From Opitutales bacterium (GTDB lineage: Bacteria; Verrucomicrobiota; Verrucomicrobiia; Opitutales; Opitutaceae), in NCBI GenBank assembly GCA_021772595.1, contig JAJFLS010000204.1:1-7579 (forward strand): a stretch of 7,579 bases of DNA, in the 5' to 3' direction. The number at the start of each line of letters is the position of its first letter. Position 1 is the stretch's first letter. Positions 1 through 5,509 of the stretch are shown here, one piece after another. The notes beneath the pieces were generated by a model. It was not told the DNA's origin, searched no databases, and saw nothing but the letters and a program-made list of their open reading frames with translations. The position numbers and the translations under genes were made by a program.

Positions 1-125
1 ACCTCTAGCCAATGAATTCTCAGTCAAAATCATCCCGACCCTCGCGGCGCAGCTTTATCAGGTCCCGCTCCCCGGAATTGAAATGAGCTCACTACTACAA
101 ACTTGCATGACTTGAATCTAAAAAA

Positions 126-258
126 GCGTCTAATAAATGCCATGAAAGCTCGGGGCGGCGCCCGAGGACTACCTTTTTCTCGAGCGAAGCTCGAGCATTG
201 GGTAGGCTCCGGGCGCCGTCCCGGATTAATAATGCGGCATGTTGCATTTATTAGACAC
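126..258. repeat. REPIN/MITE-like compound palindrome
   Basis: The ends are a perfect 12-bp inverted repeat, TCTAATAAATGC at 129-140 and its complement at 244-255. Inside lie two GC-rich hairpins in opposite orientation. The left one is CTCGGG (149-154), a 6-base loop and CCCGAG (161-166). The right one is TCCGGG (208-213), a 6-base loop and CCCGGA (220-225). Each has GTAG on its inner side: on the minus strand at 169-172 and on the plus strand at 202-205. The two arms also pair with one another. The stems differ between copies by changes on both sides that keep pairing, which suggests selection for the fold. A GTAG tetranucleotide 5' of an imperfect palindrome is the known signature of REP sequences moved by RAYT (Y1) transposases. 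No target-site duplication is evident. The family assignment is inference; the palindromic architecture is directly visible. Confidence 0.7.
179..195. repeat. Central GCGAAGC mini-hairpin
   Basis: CTCGAGC (179-185), GAA (186-188) and GCTCGAG (189-195) form a perfect 7-bp stem with a three-base loop at the centre of the larger palindrome. The apex GCGAAGC is a heptamer known for unusually stable single-stranded DNA hairpins. It may act as the apex of a structure recognised as single-stranded DNA, but no function can be shown from sequence. Confidence 0.65.
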
Positions 259-299
259 TCTCTAAGAGGCTCAAAGACAATTCTCGACAAACTAAAAAT

Positions 300-346
300 G
301 GTAGGGCTGCTTATCCCTAAGCAGCCGTAGTCGACCCAGTCCTACC
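300..346. repeat. Second GTAG-bounded palindrome
   Basis: A perfect 9-bp stem, GGCTGCTTA (305-313) and TAAGCAGCC (318-326), closes on the four-base loop TCCC. GTAG stands immediately on both sides (301-304 and 327-330). An outer inverted repeat, GGTAGGGCTG at 300-309 against CAGTCCTACC at 337-346, matches at 9 of 10 positions. No T-run follows on the plus strand. On the minus strand the stem is followed within a few bases by CATTTTTAG, so a weak leftward terminator is possible. I favour a REP-like repeat because of the GTAG flanks and the neighbouring element, with modest confidence. Confidence 0.5.
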
Positions 347-414
347 TTAGCAGCCATGACGTTGATAATTTCACAAACTTCATCTCAAATTGAATTACTG
401 AACCACCCACAAAA

Positions 415-1959
415 ATGCCTATAATAAAAACTCTTATCGCAGCAGCCAGTTCCATCGCCGCCGCAATCGCCCAGCAAAAACCAAATGTGATCGTTATCGT
501 GGCTGATGACCTCGGTTATGCGGACGTTGGGTTTCACGACGTGGTGGTGGACGGTGTGAACACGCCGCACCTCGACAAGCTGGCGGAGTCAGGCGTGGTA
601 TTCAAAAACGCGTATGCGTCCGCTCCTGTTTGCAGCAATTCCCGCCTAGCTCTTTCTACAGGACGCTACCAGCATCGCTGGGGGGCCTACTACTATGGGG
701 ACGGCGGCTTGCCCACGACGGAGAATACGATCGCCGAAATGATGCAGGAAGCCGGCTATCGGACCATGAAAGTGGGAAAGACGCATTTGAATGGCGGACC
801 CAAGGAGCAACCGATGAAGCATGGTTTCGACGGCTTTCTTGGCTTCGAGCAACACTCATGGGATTTTAATTTGCTCAGCCAGAAGGATGTCGATGCCTAC
901 GAGCGTAAAGTCAAAGGAAGCATTGCCGTGGCCAGTAGGAAAATAGGAATCGGACCGTTGACGCGTGATTTTTCCGATGAAGAGTCCTTCGAGAACACGA
1001 CGACAACCGAAGTATTCGGCCGCGAATCGATCAAGTTTATCAAGGCGAAAAGCGAAAAGCCGTTTTACCTGCAACTCGAATTCAACGCGGTCCACACGCC
1101 GCTTTACCGGCTGCCAAAGCGATTAGCTGAGAAATACGGCGTTCCCGAGCGTCCGTTCGATCGCAATGCGGCCGTCTGGGAGTACCCGCACTGGGACCCG
1201 GTCGCCCAGCCCAGTCACACCGATTGGTACAGCGAGACTTGCCACTTGGTGGTTCCAGATCCTTATGGTCGCAAGATCTATTTGGGACATATTGAATTAA
1301 TGGATACGGTGATCGGCGAGATCATGCGTGCATTGAAAGAAAAGGGCGTCGCGGAAAACACGATCGTCTTTTTCACTTCCGACAACGGAGGATCCGATCA
1401 ATCGTATGCGAATAATGGGGACCTGAACGCTTTCAAATACTGTTTGATGGACGGCGGAATCAAAGTTCCCATGGTGGTGTCGTGGCCCAAGCGCTTTAAG
1501 GGGAACGCCAAAATCGATGCCATGGTGACGCACCGCGATTTGTTCGCCAGCCTGTCGGAGGTCACTGGAATTCCGCCGAAAAAGCCATTAGACGGAAAAA
1601 GCCTTTTGCCGCTGATCGCAGGCTCGGTAGACAACCTGCACGAAAGTGAATCGATGTTTTGGGACTCTGGCGCAGGCCAGATGAACTGGATTGCGAGGGA
1701 AGGGAACTGGAAGCTCGTGTACCGTGAAGAGCCGAAAACCTATCAGGCCTACCAGCTTGATAAGAATGGCTTGGTTAAGTCTGAATTCCGAAACGTTCCC
1801 ATCCCAAGTGGTCTCCAGCTGTACGACCTCGGTGAAGATCCAGGCGAGACAAAGGACCTCAGTTACGCCAATCCCGAAAAAGTCGCTTCGATGAAGAAAA
1901 TGTACGAAGCATGGCGCGGTGAAATGTCAGACCGAATCAGAGGCAGCGACGCGAAGTAG
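415..1959 (+). CDS. Secreted type I (formylglycine) sulfatase
   Basis: This 514-residue protein is predicted to hydrolyse sulfate esters, probably on a sulfated polysaccharide or its fragments, outside the cytoplasm. Residues 1-19 form a signal peptide ending in AIA, followed by QQKPNVIVIVADDLGYADVG, the standard sulfatase opening with metal-binding D31 and D32. The active-site signature is C73-S-N-S-R77 followed by LALSTGR; C73 would be converted to formylglycine. The third position is Asn, where Pro or Ala is usual. Further expected residues are K122 and H124 (KVGKTH), H227 (AVHTPL) and D323-N324 (FFTSDNGG). The C-terminal subdomain shows the usual LYDLGEDPGETKDL motif. Length is normal for the S1 family. 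The start is chosen by the signal peptide; no clear Shine-Dalgarno precedes it. The exact sulfatase subfamily and substrate cannot be assigned. Confidence 0.95.
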   Translation: MPIIKTLIAAASSIAAAIAQQKPNVIVIVADDLGYADVGFHDVVVDGVNTPHLDKLAESGVVFKNAYASAPVCSNSRLALSTGRYQHRWGAYYYGDGGLPTTENTIAEMMQEAGYRTMKVGKTHLNGGPKEQPMKHGFDGFLGFEQHSWDFNLLSQKDVDAYERKVKGSIAVASRKIGIGPLTRDFSDEESFENTTTTEVFGRESIKFIKAKSEKPFYLQLEFNAVHTPLYRLPKRLAEKYGVPERPFDRNAAVWEYPHWDPVAQPSHTDWYSETCHLVVPDPYGRKIYLGHIELMDTVIGEIMRALKEKGVAENTIVFFTSDNGGSDQSYANNGDLNAFKYCLMDGGIKVPMVVSWPKRFKGNAKIDAMVTHRDLFASLSEVTGIPPKKPLDGKSLLPLIAGSVDNLHESESMFWDSGAGQMNWIAREGNWKLVYREEPKTYQAYQLDKNGLVKSEFRNVPIPSGLQLYDLGEDPGETKDLSYANPEKVASMKKMYEAWRGEMSDRIRGSDAK

Positions 1960-1970
1960 CGGCGTTTGGC

Positions 1971-2003
1971 GAAATGTTGAATGGGGAATTGTGAATATTG
2001 AAT
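1971..2003 (+). repeat. Post-stop GAATTGTGAAT repeat, copy 1
   Basis: Twelve bases after the sulfatase stop lies GAAATGTTGAAT, then GAATTGTGAAT and TTGAATT. The same words in the same order follow the beta-propeller gene and its remnant on the opposite strand. The repeat is AT-rich with a loose seven-base GAATNNT periodicity. Its role is unknown; it does not form an obvious hairpin terminator. Confidence 0.6.
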
Positions 2004-2076
2004 TTATCTGTTGGAGGAAACGCCATTTGTATGTGTTCCTCATCTCTAACCTAGGAATCGCAACTCAACGTTTTTA

Positions 2077-2445
2077 ATTATAGAGTCCATTGATATTACA
2101 AATCGAACTTTTGATTTCGCTAAGCGAATCGTTCGTTTATGCCAAGCGCTTGAAAAAAGCGGTGGAGTTTCCCGCGTACTTCAAAGGCAGTTGCTTCGCT
2201 CCGGTACATCGGTTGGGGCAAATGTGGAGGAAGCCCAAGCAGGTCAGAGCAAAGCAGATTTTGTATCCAAAATGTACATTGCCTGCAAGGAGGCTAGAGA
2301 GACAAGCTATTGGATCAGGCTGATGATATCTACAGAAGTTATTTCCGCCTCGAAAATGGAGTTGTTGGCAAAAGAAGCCAACGAACTCGTGGCGATACTC
2401 ACTGCTATCACTAAAAACGCCCGAGCTGGGCATGATCGAAAATAG
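2077..2445 (+). CDS. Four-helix bundle protein (S23/IVS type)
   Basis: The frame encodes a helical protein of about 122 residues with the hallmark stretch LLRSGTSVGANVEEAQAGQS, then KADFVSKMYIACKEARETSYWIRL, diagnostic of the S23 / 23S rRNA intervening-sequence four-helix-bundle family. Members were first seen in rRNA intervening sequences, but many lie elsewhere and their role is unclear. Family similarity extends upstream through TNRTFDFAKRIVRLCQALEKSGG to about base 2095. Yet between the in-frame stop at 2047-2049 and the TTG at 2191 there is no ATG, GTG, TTG or CTG. A TTG start at 2191 would remove the first helix. I place the start at an ATT (2077) only because it gives the usual length. 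The gene may use a rare start or may have lost its start and be a fresh pseudogene. It ends with TAG and converges with the minus-strand genes to its right. Confidence 0.75.
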   Translation: MIESIDITNRTFDFAKRIVRLCQALEKSGGVSRVLQRQLLRSGTSVGANVEEAQAGQSKADFVSKMYIACKEARETSYWIRLMISTEVISASKMELLAKEANELVAILTAITKNARAGHDRK

Positions 2446-2465
2446 TGAGTAATCGTTCGATTCTA

Positions 2466-2571
2466 AAGAATTCCACATTCATCATTCACAATTCAACATT
2501 TCAATTTCCACTTGGCGAAATTGAAAAGCGTACAGGTCCGCGTCCTTGAGTTCGAAAAAATGAACCACGGG
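2466..2571. repeat. Direct repeat A (propeller 3' end and flank)
   Basis: This segment matches 3537-3640 in the same orientation. The shared part runs from AAGAATTCCACATT through ACAATTCAACATTTCA into the coding sequence for FELKDADLYAF. The match covers both non-coding flank and codons, with small insertions and substitutions. The non-coding portion 2468-2502, read on the minus strand, is copy 2 of the GAAATGTTGAAT/GAATTGTGAAT repeat seen after the sulfatase. The pair brackets the phosphatase-fold lipoprotein gene. Confidence 0.75.
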
Positions 2572-2673
2572 CCGAGCTCGCGGTTGGGAAATTGGAGCCT
2601 TCCTATCGCGGTCGACTTCCAGGATTTCGATGACTTCGACGTAGCCGCTGAGGCAGGCGTGTATGCGATCAAT
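2482..2673 (-). pseudogene. Remnant of a beta-propeller glycosidase-like gene
   Basis: Read on the minus strand in the frame directly after the lipoprotein stop, this stretch gives GYVEVIEILEVDRDRKAPI, then RARPVVHFFELKDADLYAFQFR. The end matches the C-terminus of the intact gene at 3575-5104 (GKPVHVFFELKDADLYAFKFR), and the first part resembles its GSIRVEIRDDEGKALP strand. About 30 residues between them (the GFSLEDC...KNKRDLSV region) are missing. An adjacent frame just upstream reads TPASAA, like the intact gene's STSAAG, which suggests a frameshift. The ancestral TGA stop has become CAA, so the frame runs ten codons further to a TGA at 2482-2484. There is no start codon and the rest of the gene is absent, so it is a non-functional 3' fragment of a paralogue or partial duplicate. 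Confidence 0.7.
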
Positions 2674-3510
2674 CTATTCAAGTTCTAATAAAGCCCAGAC
2701 CGGTTTGTGGTCTGATAATGGCTTCTCCATTTCAATGATATCTCCATCCATCGCCCTCACTTTTGTCGGATTGTACATGATATGATCAATTACATGCCCC
2801 TTGCCTTCCTCCTCGGGGTCGGATGCGCGAGAAGAGTTTCGCTTCGTAACATCGATTTGCAAATCCTTCCAGCTAACATCCAGGCCGATATCCATGAACA
2901 TATCATGATACATACTAATGTGGTCGTTGTTCGTTGGAATGAAGTTAAAATCTCCCATAACCAACGTAACTTCCTCCGCTGGCATCTTTTTGAGTTGATC
3001 GATAAAATCGGTTATTTTTCCGGTCGTTTCATCGATATGAGCCTGGTCTCTCCAGCCTTTCGGAAAATGCGCTGAGTAGACCGCAATTTCTTTATCACCT
3101 ATTCTCGTGAGTGCTTTTGTCGCCGTATGCAGGGTGTCGCCCATCAAGATCTCCTCATAACCGTAAAGCGGGGTCCGACTGGCAATGGTCTTGTATTTGT
3201 CCACGTGACCAGCAGTTGAATACAGGCCAACAATAACATGATCCATACCCAGGACTTTTGCAGTTTCCTTCGTCCAATCCCCACCGGGCGCTTCAGAAAA
3301 ACAGACAATATCTAAATCGTATTCACTCAGAGCTTCTCCAATCTCCTTCGAAGTGCCCCGCTTGCTATACTGAACATTGTAGGCAGCGACTCTAATTAGA
3401 ATTGAATCTTCCTGGCTGTTTTCTGTCTTTCCGGATGGAGACTGGCCGCATCCAAAAAACAGAAGTATGCAGATGGGAAAGGTTATTAATTTCATGACCT
3501 TCATTTTCAT
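2674..3510 (-). CDS. Endonuclease/exonuclease/phosphatase-fold lipoprotein
   Basis: The 278-residue protein begins with a short lipoprotein signal (LITFPICILLFFGC, lipidated Cys likely C21) and a polar linker, so it is probably anchored to a membrane outside the cytoplasm. The rest is an EEP domain with its motifs in order: N45 in VAAYNVQ, E73 in IVCFSEA, H148 in VYSAHFP, D187 and N189 in VMGDFN, and D267-H268 in LSDHKP. All expected metal-binding and catalytic residues are present, so a phosphodiesterase or phosphomonoesterase is plausible; the family cannot distinguish nuclease from lipid or sugar phosphatase. The ATG at 3510 is supported by AGGAAA (3516-3521) at proper spacing. It lies 64 bases downstream of the propeller gene on the same strand and could be co-transcribed. 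By eye it is more AT-rich than its neighbours and is flanked by direct repeats, consistent with insertion or transfer. Confidence 0.88.
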   Translation of the reverse strand: MKMKVMKLITFPICILLFFGCGQSPSGKTENSQEDSILIRVAAYNVQYSKRGTSKEIGEALSEYDLDIVCFSEAPGGDWTKETAKVLGMDHVIVGLYSTAGHVDKYKTIASRTPLYGYEEILMGDTLHTATKALTRIGDKEIAVYSAHFPKGWRDQAHIDETTGKITDFIDQLKKMPAEEVTLVMGDFNFIPTNNDHISMYHDMFMDIGLDVSWKDLQIDVTKRNSSRASDPEEEGKGHVIDHIMYNPTKVRAMDGDIIEMEKPLSDHKPVWALLELE

Positions 3511-3536
3511 ATCGATTTCCTATGTTTATGAACATT

Positions 3537-3640
3537 AAGAATTCCACATTACAATTCAACATTTCAAGTTTCACTCAGCGGAATTTAAAGGCATACAGAT
3601 CAGCGTCTTTGAGTTCGAAGAAAACGTGCACCGGCTTTCC
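3537..3640. repeat. Direct repeat B (propeller 3' end and flank)
   Basis: This is the intact-gene partner of the repeat at 2466-2571. It includes the last codons of the propeller gene, its TGA (3575-3577) and about 38 bases downstream. Read on the minus strand, 3539-3565 is copy 3 of the post-stop repeat GAAATGTTGAATTGT. Relative to copy 2 it lacks about eight bases in the middle. Confidence 0.75.
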
Positions 3641-5104
3641 AGCGTGAACAGAGAGGTCACGCTTATTTTTCCAGACGATCGTCTTGGCGACCGAATCACC
3701 GAAGTAAACCGGACAGTCTTCTAGCGAAAAGCCTGGGAGGGCCTTGCCTTCATCATCTCGGATTTCCACACGAATGCTTCCGGCGGCGGATGTGGAGAAA
3801 TTGAGTTCAAGGGAATCGCCTTTGAAGACAATCGGTTTGGTTAGCAAAGAGCCGCCTTTCCAATTCGCGGACGCGGAGACGAATCCGTCGAGGCGTAGCG
3901 TATAGCGGCGCAGGGCGCTGCCCTTTCCGTGCCAATAGTTTTCGAGAGCGTAGAGCGATAGTTCATTGGGAGCGCCGGGAAGATGAGAGACGGTTTCGAC
4001 AAGTCCCCAGGCAGCGGAATGGGCGCCATAGTGCCAGGTTCCCGGGCGTTCCGGTCCAGGACGGTTAAAGGCCTCGTCCCAACGTTTGAAATGGGCTCCA
4101 TTCCGACTCGCCATAAAGAGGCTCTCGCTGAGGGCTTGGCCGTAGCGGGGATGAGCGGCTGAGCGGATCTCCCGATTTCCTGGATCGGGTAGAGCTTTCA
4201 GAGGAGCTTCGTTTTCGCGTTCGATGTATCGGAGAGGAAATCCGATTAGGATGTGAGGGGCCCGATGATAGGAGAAGACGCCGTTGGTATACATCTCTTG
4301 GGGAGGGGAGCCTTCGTAGGTCAGGTCGGCTAGGTTCTCCCAATTCTCCAAGTCGTTCGAAGTTCCCGTGCGAACGGAGCGCTTGCCCTTCGGCTTCCAT
4401 TCTGTGTCGGTGATTATTCCCTCGGGTGAGGTTCGCCAGTAAGCGCGGTAGTATCCATTAACTGGATCCCAGAAAGCGAGATTCTGGGAATCGAAGGCGC
4501 CCTTTAAGCGAAGAATGGGCTTCGGGACAAAGGGCGACCACGAGAGCCCGTCCGCTGATTTCAGTACAATGAGTCCATTAGGTGTTCGGGAGCGTAGAAT
4601 CGCTTTGTACTGGGCGTTGGTGGGCGCGTTTTGGTTGGCATCCTTGAAGATGGCGGAGTGGGCGGCATCGATGTTAAGGCCCTCGAGGGGGTCGCTCGTA
4701 ATTGTGATATTGTTCTCCTTGGAGCCGTTAAATTCGTGGAGACCAAGGGAGGGTTTTCGCCAGATAATACCATTGTCGCTTTCAGCGTAGCAGGTAAACC
4801 GCGGATGGATTTCAGTGTCCAGCTTTCCGTCCTGGAATTCGAGTTGCATAGACTTGTAGTACATCCGGTAGCGGTCGCCATCTTTGAAGATGCTGTGATA
4901 TCCGCTGCCGGTTCCTTCCCAGGGGGCGTCGTGGACGATAGCTATTTCGCGAGGAGTAGGATGGTTGAGCCGGAGGTCGATCTCTCCTTCGAGTTCTTGA
5001 ATGAGGTGGTCGTCCACAAAGAGCTCGCGACGAGAGCCAACGTCGATGGGACTTGCGGCCATCGAGAGAACGGAGAGGAGGAGCAGCCAGGGAACCGATT
5101 TCAT
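3575..5104 (-). CDS. Secreted beta-propeller glycosidase-like protein
   Basis: The 509-residue protein has a signal peptide (MKSVPWLLLLSVLSMAAS, cleavage near A17) and then IDVGSRRELFVDDHLI, an opening I associate with a large family from Planctomycetota and Verrucomicrobiota that resembles five-bladed propeller glycosidases (GH32/GH43-like). Repeated blade motifs are visible: YHSIFKDGDRYRMYYKS, TCYAESDNGIIWRKPSLGL, AIFKDANQ...QYKAILRS, SADGLSWSPF, FWDPVNGYYRAYWR and TSNDLENWE. Acidic D31/D32 (VDD) and the FWD aspartate are candidate catalytic residues, but this is inference. The last ~90 residues (FSTSAAGSIRVEI...FELKDADLYAFKFR) look like a beta-sandwich accessory domain. An upstream TTG at 5140 would add 12 residues in front of the signal peptide; I prefer the ATG at 5104, though neither has a clear ribosome site. 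The substrate is unknown; the sulfatase in the window suggests a sulfated glycan. It is divergent from the hydrolase at 5510. Confidence 0.85.
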   Translation of the reverse strand: MKSVPWLLLLSVLSMAASPIDVGSRRELFVDDHLIQELEGEIDLRLNHPTPREIAIVHDAPWEGTGSGYHSIFKDGDRYRMYYKSMQLEFQDGKLDTEIHPRFTCYAESDNGIIWRKPSLGLHEFNGSKENNITITSDPLEGLNIDAAHSAIFKDANQNAPTNAQYKAILRSRTPNGLIVLKSADGLSWSPFVPKPILRLKGAFDSQNLAFWDPVNGYYRAYWRTSPEGIITDTEWKPKGKRSVRTGTSNDLENWENLADLTYEGSPPQEMYTNGVFSYHRAPHILIGFPLRYIERENEAPLKALPDPGNREIRSAAHPRYGQALSESLFMASRNGAHFKRWDEAFNRPGPERPGTWHYGAHSAAWGLVETVSHLPGAPNELSLYALENYWHGKGSALRRYTLRLDGFVSASANWKGGSLLTKPIVFKGDSLELNFSTSAAGSIRVEIRDDEGKALPGFSLEDCPVYFGDSVAKTIVWKNKRDLSVHAGKPVHVFFELKDADLYAFKFR

Positions 5105-5202
5105 GATCAAAAGGATGGCGAGCGAATTGGCACAGGTCAAACGGAAGGGGTTTTGGCTCGAACTATCTGATTGGGCGAACTGCGTTTGTTGTAAGAATCC
5201 AC

Positions 5203-5384
5203 GCCGTCGCGTGCCTGCGGATAGGCGTCGACTTAAGGTAGTTTCTCAACTGTAGGAGCCTGCTTGCAGGCGATTTTCGTCGCCCATTGCCCAGGAAACC
5301 AATCGCCTGCAAGCAGGCTCCTACAATCGGCGAATCCTCGATTCCCACTTTAGTTGACGCGTATGCGCGACTGCGGGACGACTT
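5203..5384. repeat. Degenerate outer inverted repeat around the REPIN
   Basis: Sequence at 5216-5239 (TGCGGATAGGCGTCGACTTA onward) pairs with the complement of 5347-5369, about 19 of 24 positions by hand alignment with one gap. Weaker matching continues outward to about 5203 and 5384. The arms sit 11 and 21 bases outside the perfect repeat, so the whole unit is a nested palindrome of roughly 180 bases. The sides are diverged, unlike the perfect core. Confidence 0.5.
5251..5325. repeat. REPIN: perfect 25-bp inverted REP pair
   Basis: Bases 5251-5275 and 5301-5325 are perfect reverse complements, separated by exactly 25 bases. Each arm starts with TGTAGGAGCC from the outside and contains its own hairpin, GCCTGC-TT-GCAGGC. 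GTAG followed by a GC-rich palindrome is the hallmark of REP sequences, and this one closely resembles the GTGGGAGC..GCTTGC..GCGA consensus known from Pseudomonas. Two inverted REPs form a REPIN, a unit thought to be dispersed by a RAYT tyrosine (Y1) transposase encoded elsewhere in the genome. No such transposase gene is in this window. A perfect long palindrome between two divergent promoters could also act as a bidirectional RNA hairpin. Confidence 0.85.
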
Positions 5385-5509
5385 AGCTACACCGGGATTC
5401 CGTGTGGAAAATGCAAGCTACCCTCGGAGGACGTTTTGAATTGACGAGTATCCGCTCAGAACCGAATTCGCTCGCAACGACGACAGGGCATTAGAAATAT
5501 TGAAATGAA

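Larger units (their letters stand above)
1..414. other. Gene-free left flank with palindromic elements
   Basis: I see no credible coding region here. The longest open frames run straight through a large palindrome and their translations (rich in Arg and Gly, low complexity) resemble no protein I know. The stretch contains two separate inverted-repeat elements, listed on their own, and the untranslated leader of the sulfatase. Bases 1-120 show no structure I can name. A TTGATA at 362-367 could be a -35 box, but nothing convincing lies 17 bases downstream, so no promoter is called. Confidence 0.6.
5105..5509. other. Divergent intergenic region carrying the REPIN
   Basis: This 405-base gap lies between the start codons of two divergent genes and so should hold both promoters. 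Its centre is filled by the nested inverted repeats listed separately. Right of the repeats, TTGACG at 5441-5446 resembles a -35 box, but the hexamer 17 bases later (GAATTC) is a poor -10, so no promoter is called. No Shine-Dalgarno sequence stands close to the ATG at 5510, and an ATG at 5505 is stopped after two codons. No gene is evident here. Confidence 0.6.

Noticed and set aside
126..258. Integron attC site
   Set aside because: The element is palindromic and of suitable length, but the required GTTRRRY/RYYYAAC core sites are absent at its ends, and no integrase or cassette array is visible.
103..330. 75-residue open frame on the plus strand upstream of the sulfatase
   Set aside because: It passes through the whole compound palindrome and its translation has no family resemblance; it is a by-product of the repeat. 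The minus-strand frame at 30-290 is rejected for the same reason.
362..390. Sigma-70 promoter for the sulfatase
   Set aside because: TTGATA at 362 is a fair -35, but the hexamer 17 bases on (TCAAAT) is poor, and promoter rules for this organism are unknown.
2137..2478. 113-residue minus-strand open frame
   Set aside because: It is antisense to the four-helix-bundle gene, whose conserved sequence is unmistakable on the plus strand.
4631..5170. 179-residue plus-strand open frame
   Set aside because: It is antisense to the propeller gene, which has a signal peptide and blade motifs; the plus-strand translation has no recognisable domain.
5203..5384. CRISPR repeat pair
   Set aside because: The repeats are inverted rather than direct, there are only two, and no cas gene is present.
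5441..5470. Promoter for the alpha/beta hydrolase
   Set aside because: TTGACG is present, but no acceptable -10 follows at 16-18 bases.
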